Source: Rhodococcus sp. AW25M09 (GTDB lineage Bacteria; Actinomycetota; Actinomycetes; Mycobacteriales; Mycobacteriaceae). From it: 64,000 nt of DNA. The notes beneath the pieces were generated by a model that worked only from the letters and a program-made list of their open reading frames with translations, ran no database searches and had not been told where the DNA came from. Position 1 is the stretch's first letter, and each line of letters begins with the position of its first letter. Shown one piece after another: positions 16,720 to 25,719 of the stretch. The DNA lies in NCBI RefSeq assembly GCF_000333955.1, contig NZ_CAPS01000012.1, forward strand, positions 96,885-160,884, read 5' to 3'. The translations under genes were made by a program, and so were the position numbers.

Positions 16720-18000
16720 TCATTCCTGCGATGGTCGGGTTGCTCGCGGGTGAAGCTTCGGTGCCGGAACGAACGCAACCACAACTCCCACGACGGCTGG
16801 AATCACGGCCAGGCCGAGAACCACTGGGACGTACCCACCGACAGCATCACGACCCAACGACAGTGCCAGCGGTCCGAATGCAGTGGAGCCGACACCGATC
16901 ATCGTCGCCACCCCACGTATTCCGCCGATGTGTGCGGTGCCGAAGTAGTGCGCGTACGCCGCGGCCTCGATGGCCCGCACGGCGCCCGACGCGCAACCCA
17001 GGATCAGCCCGTAGACGATGGCCGTGAAACCGGGCGCAACCAGCGGTATCGACACCAGCGCTGCACACAACAGTGCCATCGATATCGCGACGCCGAGTTT
17101 CGGTGCCATCGAGTCGGCCAGCGCCCCGATAGCGAGGGTGCTGACCAACCCGGCCACGGTCTGCGGAATGAAGTTCGCTGCCGCCGCGGTCGCGCTCAAT
17201 CCCTGCTCACCCAGTAGGGACACCTGATGGAAGTTGACCGCCGTGCTGAGCATTCCGGACGAGGCCAGACCAGCAGCGATAGCCCAGAACATCGGGGTGC
17301 GCAGCGCCTTCCTGGTGGTCCACACGTCCCGTTCCACGGGAACATCCGGTTGGTCACCAGCCGCCGACTCGACCGTTACCGCGGACACCACTCTCACTCT
17401 TCCGGCCGATCGGAGTCCGATCAGAGCCACGGGCACAACGATGAGCCACACGGCAATTCCCTCGTAGCGCCACACGGCATCGACACCGTGGCCGGCGACG
17501 AGACGTTCGAGAAGCACCGGCGCCATCGAGATCCCGGCCGACCCAGCCGCAGCCGTGATGCCGAGCGCGAGCCCGCGACGGTGCGTCACGTGCACCGCGA
17601 CTGCCGTGGTCGCCGCAAGTCCGAGCGCACCTTGGCCGACCATTCGGATGCCGACGAAGCCCGCCGTCAGGCCGAAAACATCGGCAGCAAAACTCAATCC
17701 CACGAGGACGGCACCGAAGATCAACCCCAGAACCGTCATGACTGCCCTGACGCCGTATCTGTCGAGAGCTCTGCCCACCATCGGCATCGCAGCCGCTCCG
17801 GCCAGCGTGCCGATGAGGTAACTGAGCGAGAGATCGGTCCGGCTGATTCCGAGCTCGGCGATGAGGGGATCGGTGAACACCGAAATAGCAGCCGTCTGGC
17901 CGGGGGCGGTCATGATCGACGCAATGCTGGCCATGGCCACTATCAGCCACGGCGAGCTCGATCGTGCCCCGCCGTCAGGGGTCGCGGGAAGAAGGCGCAC
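16720..18000 (-). CDS. MFS transporter
   Basis: A 426-residue major facilitator with about 12 membrane helices, the first beginning near residue 18. The loop 2-3 motif is recognisable (GRALDRYGVRAV). A central cytoplasmic loop near residues 200-230 separates the halves. Substrate unknown; monocarboxylate-porter-like MFS proteins share this look. The GTG at 18000 has no strong ribosome site, and a possible 18-residue leader reading frame ends 10 bases upstream, so translational coupling is possible. A 20-bp palindrome overlaps the probable promoter. Confidence 0.88.
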   Translation of the reverse strand: MRLLPATPDGGARSSSPWLIVAMASIASIMTAPGQTAAISVFTDPLIAELGISRTDLSLSYLIGTLAGAAAMPMVGRALDRYGVRAVMTVLGLIFGAVLVGLSFAADVFGLTAGFVGIRMVGQGALGLAATTAVAVHVTHRRGLALGITAAAGSAGISMAPVLLERLVAGHGVDAVWRYEGIAVWLIVVPVALIGLRSAGRVRVVSAVTVESAAGDQPDVPVERDVWTTRKALRTPMFWAIAAGLASSGMLSTAVNFHQVSLLGEQGLSATAAAANFIPQTVAGLVSTLAIGALADSMAPKLGVAISMALLCAALVSIPLVAPGFTAIVYGLILGCASGAVRAIEAAAYAHYFGTAHIGGIRGVATMIGVGSTAFGPLALSLGRDAVGGYVPVVLGLAVIPAVVGVVVAFVPAPKLHPRATRPSQE

Positions 18001-18010
18001 GACGTTCGGC

Positions 18011-18067
18011 TCAGCGTCCGCCGTAGAGCAGATCGATGGTGACGTTCTGGGAATCGTCGACGTTCAT
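18011..18067 (-). CDS. Possible 18-residue leader peptide upstream of MFS gene
   Basis: An ATG-to-TGA frame encoding MNVDDSQNVTIDLLYGGR, ending 10 bases before the MFS GTG. It has no Shine-Dalgarno sequence, but a TATCCT -10-like hexamer ends six bases before its ATG, the spacing expected when transcription starts at the A of the start codon (leaderless mRNA, common in mycolic-acid actinomycetes). Could be a regulatory leader or merely chance; no homologue recognised. Confidence 0.3.
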   Translation of the reverse strand: MNVDDSQNVTIDLLYGGR

Positions 18068-18073
18068 AACCGT

Positions 18074-18114
18074 AGGATAAGAGCACGCGTATCCCTACTG
18101 TTACGCAACAGTAG
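18074..18114 (-). promoter_or_regulatory. MFS promoter with overlapping palindromic operator
   Basis: Reading the minus strand, TATCCT (18079-18074) is a plausible -10. The perfect inverted repeat CTACTGTT/AACAGTAG (18095-18102 and 18107-18114, 4-base loop) covers the position where the -35 would lie, so a repressor bound there would block this promoter. It also lies 93 bases upstream of the divergent RNase J gene. The cognate regulator is not apparent locally. Confidence 0.4.
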
Positions 18115-18206
18115 AGTCCCCGCGATACCCGAACGGTCCGACATGCGGAACACAGGAGCGGACCGGCTGTGAACCGTCCTGCGCAACCTCCCGTAGCGTA
18201 AGACAC

Positions 18207-19916
18207 ATGTCGAGATCACCACGCCAACGCAGATCCCCCGCCGCACCTCGAAAGCGATCCTCCTCGGCGCTGTCGGCAGGGCACCTTCGCGTGATCGCCA
18301 CCGGCGGTCTCGGCGAGATCGGCCGGAACATGACCGTCTTCGAATTCGACGGAAAACTGCTCATCGTCGACTGTGGCGTGCTGTTCCCCGAAGAGCACCA
18401 GCCCGGCGTCGACGTCATCCTGCCCGACTGGAGCTGCATCCGGGATCGTCTCGACGACGTGGTCGCGATCGTCCTCACCCACGGACACGAGGACCACATC
18501 GGCGGCGTCCCCTATCTGTTGCGCGAGCGCGGCGACATTCCCGTCATCTCGTCGAGGCTGACGCTGCACTTCCTGGCGGCCAAGTTCGAGGAGTTCAAGG
18601 TCTCGACCAAGCTGATCGAGGTCGAGGCGGGGCAAACCCGTCAGGAAGGCCCGTTCGAGCTCGAGTTCCTCGCCGTCAACCACTCGATCCCCGACGGTCT
18701 CGCCATCGCCATCCGGACGGACGCCGGTCTGGTGCTGCACACCGGCGACTTCAAGATGGACCAGTTCCCGCTGGACGGTCGGATCACCGACCTCCGCGGA
18801 TTCGCACGGCTCGGCGAGGAAGGGCTCGATCTACTCCTCGTCGACTCGACCAACGCCGAAGTTCCCGGGTTCATGGTCTCCGAACGCGATCTGGTCCCGG
18901 CCATCGAGAAGGTCTTCCGCGAAACATCGGGGCGGGTCATCGTCTCGAGCTTCGCCAGTCACGTACACCGCATTCAACAGGTACTCGACGCCGCGCACGC
19001 GCAGGGTCGCAAAGTTGCGTTCGTCGGGCGGTCGATGGTGCGCAACATGAAGATTGCGACCGATCTGAACTACCTCGATGTGCCCGACGGACTCGTCGTG
19101 GACCTACCGAAGCTCAATCGGCTTCCGGCGAACAAGATCACGCTGATCTGCACGGGATCGCAGGGCGAGCCCCTCGCGGCGCTGTCGCGGATGGCGTCGG
19201 GTGAGCATCAGATCAAGGTGGGCGACGGCGACACCGTGCTGATGGCGAGCAGCCTCATTCCCGGAAACGAGAACGCGATTTACCGCGTCATCAACGGTCT
19301 CGTCGACAAGGGTGCACGGGTGGTGCACAAGGGAAATGCGAAGGTGCACGTTTCCGGCCACGCCAGCGCAGGCGAGCTCGTCTACTGCTACAACATCCTC
19401 GAACCCGCCAATGTGCTTCCCGTACACGGGGAGTCGCGACACCTGCGTGCCAATGCCGATCTCGCCATCAGGACCGGCGTTCCGCGCGATCGCGTGCTGA
19501 TCGCCGAGAACGGCAGCGTCATCGACCTGTTCGACGGCGTCGCGAGCATCACCGGCAGCGTCCCGATCGAACTCATCTACGTCGACGGCAGTTCCGTCGG
19601 CGGTGTCACCGAGGATTCGCTGGCCGATCGACGCCTGCTCGCGAACGAGGGCGTGCTGACCGTTATCGCCATCGTCGATCCCGATACCGGCCTGCTGGTC
19701 GACGACGTCGACTTCATCGGACGCGGATTCGCGCACGAGGCCAACGCTTTCGACTCGCTGGCCAAGGCGATCGGCAAGACCCTGACCCGAGAGAGCGACG
19801 TCAAAGTCGCATCGCGCGAGCACATCGAGAAGCGGATCGTGCAGGAATCGGCCCGCTGGGCCAAGCAGACGCTGGGCCGTCAGCCGCTCATCGTCCCGGT
19901 GGTCGTGGACGGATAG
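18207..19916 (+). CDS. rnj: Ribonuclease J
   Basis: A 569-residue metallo-beta-lactamase/beta-CASP ribonuclease. The zinc motif HGHEDH sits at residues 92-97; the beta-CASP part includes GRSMVRNM and the conserved CTGSQGEPLAALSRMASG; the C-terminal domain is present. RNase J combines 5' to 3' exonuclease and endonuclease activity in mRNA and rRNA processing. An N-terminal basic extension of about 25 residues (SPRQRRSPAAPRKR) precedes the core, as in other actinobacteria. In many relatives rnj follows dapA; here it stands alone, divergent from the MFS gene. Confidence 0.95.
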   Translation: MSRSPRQRRSPAAPRKRSSSALSAGHLRVIATGGLGEIGRNMTVFEFDGKLLIVDCGVLFPEEHQPGVDVILPDWSCIRDRLDDVVAIVLTHGHEDHIGGVPYLLRERGDIPVISSRLTLHFLAAKFEEFKVSTKLIEVEAGQTRQEGPFELEFLAVNHSIPDGLAIAIRTDAGLVLHTGDFKMDQFPLDGRITDLRGFARLGEEGLDLLLVDSTNAEVPGFMVSERDLVPAIEKVFRETSGRVIVSSFASHVHRIQQVLDAAHAQGRKVAFVGRSMVRNMKIATDLNYLDVPDGLVVDLPKLNRLPANKITLICTGSQGEPLAALSRMASGEHQIKVGDGDTVLMASSLIPGNENAIYRVINGLVDKGARVVHKGNAKVHVSGHASAGELVYCYNILEPANVLPVHGESRHLRANADLAIRTGVPRDRVLIAENGSVIDLFDGVASITGSVPIELIYVDGSSVGGVTEDSLADRRLLANEGVLTVIAIVDPDTGLLVDDVDFIGRGFAHEANAFDSLAKAIGKTLTRESDVKVASREHIEKRIVQESARWAKQTLGRQPLIVPVVVDG

Positions 19917-19928
19917 ATCCCGGCCGGC

Positions 19929-20333
19929 TCAGGGCTCGGCCGCTGCTCCGCGCGCGGAGAGCAGCTCCGTCAGCTCCTCGGCGTAGGCGAGCTGCCGCCG
20001 CAACGTGCGGCAGCTCTCCTCGGCCTTGGTGTGGCATTCACCGACGAAATCCGCAGCCGAGGATCGTGAGTCCTCGCTCGCATCGGCGTCGGACACGACG
20101 TCGAGGGATTCGAGAAGTTGCTTCATCTCGGCCAACGTGAAGTCGAGTGGCTTCATTCGGCGTATGACGAGCAGGCGCTCGACGTCGGCCTCGGTGTACA
20201 GCCGAAAGCCGCCTGCGGTGCGGGCAGAGGGCGTGACCAAGCCGACGTCGTCGTAGTGGCGGACCGTGCGGATCGACAGCTCGGTTCGTTGAGCTACCTG
20301 CCCGATCTGCATGTGAAGGCCGTCGTCGCTCAT
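19929..20333 (-). CDS. MerR-family regulator
   Basis: A 134-residue MerR protein: winged helix at 7-75 (IGQVAQRTELSIRTVRHYDDVGLV, split here by family convention into HTH and wing) followed by a helical dimerisation region ending in AEELTELLSARG. Two cysteines (GECHTKAEESC) lie in the coiled-coil but do not form a classical metal-binding loop. It lies 34 bases downstream of a SulP transporter gene on the same strand, so it may be cotranscribed with or regulate that transporter. Inducer unknown. Confidence 0.87.
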   Translation of the reverse strand: MSDDGLHMQIGQVAQRTELSIRTVRHYDDVGLVTPSARTAGGFRLYTEADVERLLVIRRMKPLDFTLAEMKQLLESLDVVSDADASEDSRSSAADFVGECHTKAEESCRTLRRQLAYAEELTELLSARGAAAEP

Positions 20334-20367
20334 GTGCCGCCTCTCTTCGTTCGACCAACCACCCTAG

Positions 20368-21876
20368 TCAGAGCTCGGCACCCATGTTTCCGCTGAGGCG
20401 ATCGTGCCGCTCGATCGACGACGCGTTCAGTCCGACGATGTCGACGGTCTTGCCCTTCGCTGCGTACTTGGTGGTGATGGCGTCGAGAGTCGCGACGGTC
20501 GAGGCGTCCCAGATGTGCGACTCCGACATGTCGATGACGACGTTCTTGGGATCTCCGACGTAGTCGAACTGATAGATCAAGTCATTGCTCGACGCGAAGA
20601 ACAACTCGCCCTTCACCGCGTAGACGCGGGTGTCGTCGTCAGGATGAGCCACGTCGACCACCTCGGTCAGATGAGCAACCCGGCGAGCGAACAGCACCAT
20701 CGCGGTGATGACGCCGACGACCACGCCGTAGGCGAGGTTGTTGGTGGCGACCGTGACCGCGACCGTGGCCACCATGACGAGGGTCTCGCTCTTGGGCATA
20801 CGTCGCAGCGTCTTCGGGTTGATGCTGTGCCAGTCGAAGGTTCCGACGGAGACCATGATCATCACCGCGACCAACGCGGCCATCGGAATCAAGGCCACGA
20901 TATCGCCGAGTCCGACCACCAGGATCAGCAGGAACACTCCGGCGAGGAACGTCGAGATTCGGGTGCGGGCACCGGAGACCTTGACGTTGATCATGGTCTG
21001 GCCGATCATCGCGCAGCCGCCCATGCCGCCGGTGAACCCGGTGACCAGGTTCGCCACGCCCTGGCCCCAACCCTCGCGGGTCTTGTTCGAGTGCGAGTCG
21101 GTGATGTCGTCGACGAGCTTGGCCGTCATCAGCGACTCCAGCAGTCCGACCAGGGCAATGGCCAGCGCGAACGGCGCGACGATCGACAGCGTGTCGAGAG
21201 TGAACGGCACGTCCGGGATCAGGAACGACGGCAGCGAGGAGGGCAGTTCGCCTTCGTCACCGACATCGGGCACCGCCAGCGCGAACACGAGTGTGACAGC
21301 GGTGAGAACCACGATGCCGATCAGTGGTGCCGGCACGATGGTGGTGAGCTTGGGCAGGAAGAACATGATGAGCAAGCCGACGGCGACCAGCGGGTAGACC
21401 AACCACGGCACCCCGATCAGATACGGCAGTTGCGAGCTGAAGATCAGGATCGCCAGCGCATTGACGAATCCGACCATGACGCTGCGCGGGATGAATCGCA
21501 TCAGTTTGGCGACACCGACAACGCTCAGCACCACCTGCAGCACGCCACCGAGAATCACGGCCGCGATCAGGTAGTCGAGTCCGTATTCACGCGCCAGCGG
21601 AGCGACGACCAGCGCGATCGCCCCGGTGGCGGCGGAGATCATCGCCGGTCGGCCACCGACGATGGAGATCGTGACCGCCATCGTGAACGACGCGAACAGC
21701 CCGACGCGTGGATCGACTCCAGCGATGATCGAGAACGAAATGGCCTCCGGAATCAACGCCAGCGCGACCACCAGGCCGGCGAGGACCTCGGTCTTGAGTC
21801 GTCTCGGCGAGCGCAATGCACCGAGCACCGAGACGTCTTCGACGGCGGTGACAGGCACCTGGGCAGCTCGAGACAC
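20368..21876 (-). CDS. SulP-family anion transporter with STAS domain
   Basis: About 502 residues: a SLC26/SulP membrane domain (first helices EVLAGLVVALALIPEAISFS, conserved GGMGGCAMIGQTMIN) and a C-terminal STAS domain (VVIDMSESHIWDASTVATLD). Members import sulfate, bicarbonate or dicarboxylates; the substrate is not clear. I prefer the GTG at 21876 because GGAG lies five bases upstream; a longer TTG start at 21954 is possible. One of two SulP transporters in the window. Confidence 0.9.
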   Translation of the reverse strand: MSRAAQVPVTAVEDVSVLGALRSPRRLKTEVLAGLVVALALIPEAISFSIIAGVDPRVGLFASFTMAVTISIVGGRPAMISAATGAIALVVAPLAREYGLDYLIAAVILGGVLQVVLSVVGVAKLMRFIPRSVMVGFVNALAILIFSSQLPYLIGVPWLVYPLVAVGLLIMFFLPKLTTIVPAPLIGIVVLTAVTLVFALAVPDVGDEGELPSSLPSFLIPDVPFTLDTLSIVAPFALAIALVGLLESLMTAKLVDDITDSHSNKTREGWGQGVANLVTGFTGGMGGCAMIGQTMINVKVSGARTRISTFLAGVFLLILVVGLGDIVALIPMAALVAVMIMVSVGTFDWHSINPKTLRRMPKSETLVMVATVAVTVATNNLAYGVVVGVITAMVLFARRVAHLTEVVDVAHPDDDTRVYAVKGELFFASSNDLIYQFDYVGDPKNVVIDMSESHIWDASTVATLDAITTKYAAKGKTVDIVGLNASSIERHDRLSGNMGAEL

Positions 21877-22000
21877 GACAACTCCGTTCGATTTCTTGGA
21901 TGCGAGCAGATCGAAGCCGGTCAGGGTGACAACGGGCGTCCGCTCCGCGGGCAACTCTACTCTTACCGGAGGGAAGGTTGCGAATCGTCGGCGCGGACGA

Positions 22001-22987
22001 TCAGGGCGTCACCGGAGTGACCAGGGTGCCGTCGGCCAGGAAGCGATCGAGGTTCTCGAGGGTCAGAGCTTCCATTGCGGCGCGTGTCTCCACCGTTGCG
22101 CTGCCCACATGCGGCAGTAACACCACGTTGTCCAGGGCCAGCAGCGCGGCGGGCACATTCGGTTCGTGGGCGAACACGTCCAGGCCGGCTCCGGCGAGTT
22201 GCCCGGCCGCGAGCAACTCGATCATCGCCTCCTCGTCGACGACGCTTCCGCGGGCAATGTTGATCAGATACCCCTGCGGCCCCAGCGCTTCGAGCACTGC
22301 GCGATCCACCAGTTGCGCAGTGCCCGCACCACCCGACGCGGCGATGATCAACACGTCGACGCTCTCGGCGAGTGCCGTCGGACCGGCTGCATACGCGTAG
22401 GGCGAGCCGTCGATCTCGTGTCGATTGTGGTACGAGACGGTGCATCGAAATCCGCCCAGCCGATGCGCAATCGCCGAACCGATGCGGCCCATCCCGATGA
22501 TTCCGACGCGCTTTCCGGTGACCTGACGCGTCAGTGGTGGGTTGCCCTCGGCCGCCCACCGGCCGGCGCGCACGAAACGCTCGGCGGAGGAGACCCCGCG
22601 CACGGTGTCGATCACCAAACCGACGGCGAGATCCGCCACACAGTCGGTCAACACGTCGGGGGTGTTGCTGACGCCGATGCCTCGTTCGGCTGCCGAGTCG
22701 ACATCCGTGGCGTCGTATCCGACGCCGAAGTTCACCACTGCACCGAGCCGCGGCAACCGTTCCATCAACGCGGCATCGACGCCGGTGCGGCCGGACGTGA
22801 CGACCGCGATGATCGACTCGCCGTGCGCATCGAGGAACTGATCACGTTCGTCGCCCTCGGGAAGTTCCAGCGCGTCGTACTCGGAAACCAAGGTGTCCAT
22901 CAACGACGGTTTCAAAGGCCCGACTCGGAGTACCCGCCCGCTCCGACTCGAATCCGATTGATGAACAGCAGTTTTGACGGCAACCAT
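22001..22987 (-). CDS. D-2-hydroxyacid dehydrogenase
   Basis: A 328-residue NAD(P)-dependent D-isomer-specific dehydrogenase. Landmarks: NFGVGYDATDVDSAAERGI, the nucleotide motif GMGRIGSA, catalytic arginine in NIARGSVVDEEAM, and the acid/base pair E...H in FAHEPN...LLPHVGSAT. Glyoxylate/hydroxypyruvate or 2-ketogluconate reductase are the likeliest activities. ATG 22987 is preceded by GAGGAG; the frame continues upstream but without a ribosome site. Divergent from the PRISE-type reductase gene at 23134. Confidence 0.88.
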   Translation of the reverse strand: MVAVKTAVHQSDSSRSGRVLRVGPLKPSLMDTLVSEYDALELPEGDERDQFLDAHGESIIAVVTSGRTGVDAALMERLPRLGAVVNFGVGYDATDVDSAAERGIGVSNTPDVLTDCVADLAVGLVIDTVRGVSSAERFVRAGRWAAEGNPPLTRQVTGKRVGIIGMGRIGSAIAHRLGGFRCTVSYHNRHEIDGSPYAYAAGPTALAESVDVLIIAASGGAGTAQLVDRAVLEALGPQGYLINIARGSVVDEEAMIELLAAGQLAGAGLDVFAHEPNVPAALLALDNVVLLPHVGSATVETRAAMEALTLENLDRFLADGTLVTPVTP

Positions 22988-23133
22988 AATTCTCCTCGCG
23001 CGACGACTGGACATGCTCGTTTCCTCAACGGTATGCCGCATCTGGATCTCGTCGACTGTCGCGGTCGGGGTGCGCCTGCTGTGAGACACGACGCGTCAGG
23101 TGTTGCATCTGCCCCAGTGGGTAGTCGGCACCG

Positions 23134-24207
23134 ATGACTACGAACAACACGCGTGCGCTGATCGTCGGTGCCACCGGCATCTCCGGGCAGGCCCTGTGCC
23201 GCGCCACACTCGATGCAGGCTGGACCACCTACGGACTGAGCCGCAGCGGCAGTGTCCCGATCGAGGGCGTCGTGCCGGTCGCGGCGGATCTGCTCGACCC
23301 GACTTCGCTCGAAGCGGCCCTGCACGACGTGCGCCCCGAGGTCGTGTTCTTCACGGCCTGGATGAAGAAAGATTCCGAGCAGGAGAACATCGAGGTCAAC
23401 TCGGCGACGCTACGCAACGTGCTCAATGTCCTCGGACCCATCGACTCGGTGAAGCACGTCGCGCTGATGACCGGCCTCAAGCACTACCTCGGACCGTTCG
23501 ATGCCTACGGCGAAGCGGTGATGGCCGAGACGCCGTTCCACGAAACCGAAGACCGCCTCGACACCCCGAACTTCTATTACGCCCAGGAAGACGAATTGTT
23601 CGCCGGCGCAGAGAAATTCGGATTCGGCTGGAGCGTGCATCGCGCGCACACCATCTCCGGATTCGCCGTCGGCAACGCGATGAACATGATGCTGACGCTG
23701 TCGGTCTACGCGTCGATCTGCAAAGAACTGGGCGAGAAGTTCGTCTTTCCCGGATCCGAAACACAGTGGAACGGTCTCACCGACCTCACCGACGCCGACC
23801 TGCTCGCCGAGCAAATGGTGTGGGCCGCAACCGATGACAACGCACACAACGAGGCGTTCAACATCGCCAACGGTGACGTGTTCCGCTGGCGCTGGCTGTG
23901 GCCGCAGTTCGCCGCGCACTTCGGCGTCGAGCCCGAGGGCTTCGACAGCGAGCCGCGGCCCCTCGAGCCCCGCATGTCCGACGCGGCCGCAACGTGGAAG
24001 CGCATCGCCGACAAGCACGATCTCGTGGAAAGCGATGTCTCTCGCCTGGCGTCGTGGTGGCACACCGACGGCGACCTCGGCCGCGACATGGAATGCCTGA
24101 CGGACATGAACAAGTCCAAGAAGGCCGGCTTCCTCGGCTTCCGATCCACGCCGGACGCCATCGCCTCGGTGATCGAGCGCTACCGAGACGCGCGCCTCAT
24201 TCCGTGA
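23134..24207 (+). CDS. PRISE-type (progesterone 5-beta-reductase-like) SDR
   Basis: A 357-residue extended SDR with the Rossmann motif GATGISG at residues 12-18. The conserved PRISE features follow: TAWMKK, LMTGLKHYLGPF, and a tyrosine-bearing NFYYAQED in place of the usual Y-x3-K. Plant relatives reduce activated C=C bonds (progesterone 5-beta-reductase, iridoid synthase); bacterial ones are enone reductases of unknown natural role. It is monocistronic and ends exactly where a palindromic repeat starts. Confident in family, not in substrate. Confidence 0.85.
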   Translation: MTTNNTRALIVGATGISGQALCRATLDAGWTTYGLSRSGSVPIEGVVPVAADLLDPTSLEAALHDVRPEVVFFTAWMKKDSEQENIEVNSATLRNVLNVLGPIDSVKHVALMTGLKHYLGPFDAYGEAVMAETPFHETEDRLDTPNFYYAQEDELFAGAEKFGFGWSVHRAHTISGFAVGNAMNMMLTLSVYASICKELGEKFVFPGSETQWNGLTDLTDADLLAEQMVWAATDDNAHNEAFNIANGDVFRWRWLWPQFAAHFGVEPEGFDSEPRPLEPRMSDAAATWKRIADKHDLVESDVSRLASWWHTDGDLGRDMECLTDMNKSKKAGFLGFRSTPDAIASVIERYRDARLIP

Positions 24208-24267
24208 GAGCGGCTCCGCCGCATGTGCGCGGAACTTCGACCCCTGCTACGAACTTCCGCTCACATG
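24208..24267. repeat. Intergenic palindromic element, family B copy 1
   Basis: Begins with the base after the PRISE stop codon and contains the stop codon of the convergent xylulokinase gene. It has two parts: GAGCGGCTCCGCCGCATGTG (24208-24227, itself a small GC hairpin) and an imperfect palindrome with arms at 24222-24239 and 24250-24267 around a 10-base loop. Copies at 49439 and 55598 share the arm sequence (G)GAACTTCG and the flanking CATGTG. It could act as a bidirectional terminator or mRNA 3'-end stabiliser. Confidence 0.7.
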
Positions 24268-25679
24268 GCGGTGGTGCCCTCCGTCAGATCCCGCACCTCG
24301 GCGTAGCGCTCCCGCACCGCCGGGGTGGGGTCGGCCTCGTAGGTCTGCGACGGTGCCTGCGCCCAGGTCGGCGGCTCGCTGGTTCCGGCCAGTGTCCACG
24401 CGGCCTGCCGCGCAGCGCCGTCGGCCACGTACTCGCCCGGCTCCGGCACGATCACCGGAACGCCGAGAATGGCCGGAGCCAGTTCGCGCAGTGCGGCAGA
24501 CTTCGCGCCGCCGCCGATGAGCAGCACCCGCTTCGCCTCCACACCTTGTGCACGCAGGTGATCGATACCGTCGGCCAGTCCGCACAGCAACCCTTCGACT
24601 GCCGCTCGCGCGAGGTGGCCCGGCGTCGAATTGCCCAGTCGTAGACCATGAATCGCGCCGGACGCGTCGGGACGATTGGGAGTTCGCTCGCCCTCGAGGT
24701 ACGGCACCAACACCAAGCCCTCGCTGGCCGTCGACAGTGCCAACCGGGACAACTCGTCGTGATCGACGCCCAGCAGACGCGCCGTGGCATCGAGTACGCG
24801 GGCGGCATTGAGGGTGCATACCAGCGGCAGCTGACGGCCGGTGGCGTCGGCGAATCCGGCGACAAGGCCCGAACCGTCGGCTGCGGCAACCGATGTCACT
24901 GCCGACACGACGCCGGAGGTTCCCACCGATACGATCACGTCACCGGGCTGTGCATCGAGCGCCAATGCTGCCGCCGCGTTGTCTCCGGTTCCCGGCCCGA
25001 TCAGCGCCCCGGCCGGTGTTCGGCCGATGGTCTCGTACGGCGCAGCGACCCGTGGAAGCTGTGGGTTGCGACCACGAAACCCCAACTGCAGCAGATCTGT
25101 TCGATATTCGTTGGACGCGGCCGAGAAATATCCGGTACCGCTGGCGTCGCCGCGATCGGTGGCCAGGGTGTCGAGCCCCGATGCGCCGCCGAGCTGCCAA
25201 CCGAGCCAATCGTGCGGAAGGCAGACTGCCGCAGTGCGATCGGCGTTGTCGGGCTCGTGGTCGGCGAGCCACCGCAACTTTGCGACGGTGATGGAGGCAA
25301 GCGGAACCACTCCGACTGCGTCGGCCCAGGCCTGTCCACCGTCGACGCCTTCCTTCTCACCCAACTCGGCTACGAGATCCTCGGCGGCTCGAGCCGACCG
25401 AGTGTCGTTCCACAGCAAAGCCTTACGAACAACCGATCCCGCGTCGTCGAGGCAGACCATGCCGTGCTGCTGTGCACCTACCGACACCGCATCCACATCG
25501 TCGAGGCCGCCTGCGTCGGCGATGGCCTCGTCGAGCGCATCCTTCCATCGCTGCGGATCGATCTCGGTACCGTCGGGATGAGCTGCTCGCCCCTGGCGGA
25601 CCAACTCCCCCGACTCGGCGTCACGGACGAATACTTTGCACGATTGGGTGGAGGAATCGATGCCGGCAACGAGAGCCAC
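24261..25679 (-). CDS. xylB: Xylulokinase (FGGY family)
   Basis: A 472-residue FGGY carbohydrate kinase: N-terminal phosphate-binding [21 protein letters not shown] with the active-site region, WNDTRS, and C-terminal GGGAKSAAL nucleotide-binding segment. This layout and length match xylulokinases that phosphorylate D-xylulose to the 5-phosphate for the pentose phosphate pathway, which would also receive xylulose made by polyol dehydrogenases. GTG 25679 has GGAAAGGA upstream. The stop codon sits inside a palindromic element. Confidence 0.88.
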   Translation of the reverse strand: MALVAGIDSSTQSCKVFVRDAESGELVRQGRAAHPDGTEIDPQRWKDALDEAIADAGGLDDVDAVSVGAQQHGMVCLDDAGSVVRKALLWNDTRSARAAEDLVAELGEKEGVDGGQAWADAVGVVPLASITVAKLRWLADHEPDNADRTAAVCLPHDWLGWQLGGASGLDTLATDRGDASGTGYFSAASNEYRTDLLQLGFRGRNPQLPRVAAPYETIGRTPAGALIGPGTGDNAAAALALDAQPGDVIVSVGTSGVVSAVTSVAAADGSGLVAGFADATGRQLPLVCTLNAARVLDATARLLGVDHDELSRLALSTASEGLVLVPYLEGERTPNRPDASGAIHGLRLGNSTPGHLARAAVEGLLCGLADGIDHLRAQGVEAKRVLLIGGGAKSAALRELAPAILGVPVIVPEPGEYVADGAARQAAWTLAGTSEPPTWAQAPSQTYEADPTPAVRERYAEVRDLTEGTTAM

Positions 25680-25719
25680 GGTGAACTGGTCCTTTCCTAC
25701 GCAAGTGTGACCTACGACT

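Noticed and set aside
20404..22020. Long open frame on the plus strand opposite the first SulP gene
   Set aside because: Low-complexity His/Asp/Arg/Gln translation typical of antisense to a membrane protein; the minus-strand SulP is clearly real.
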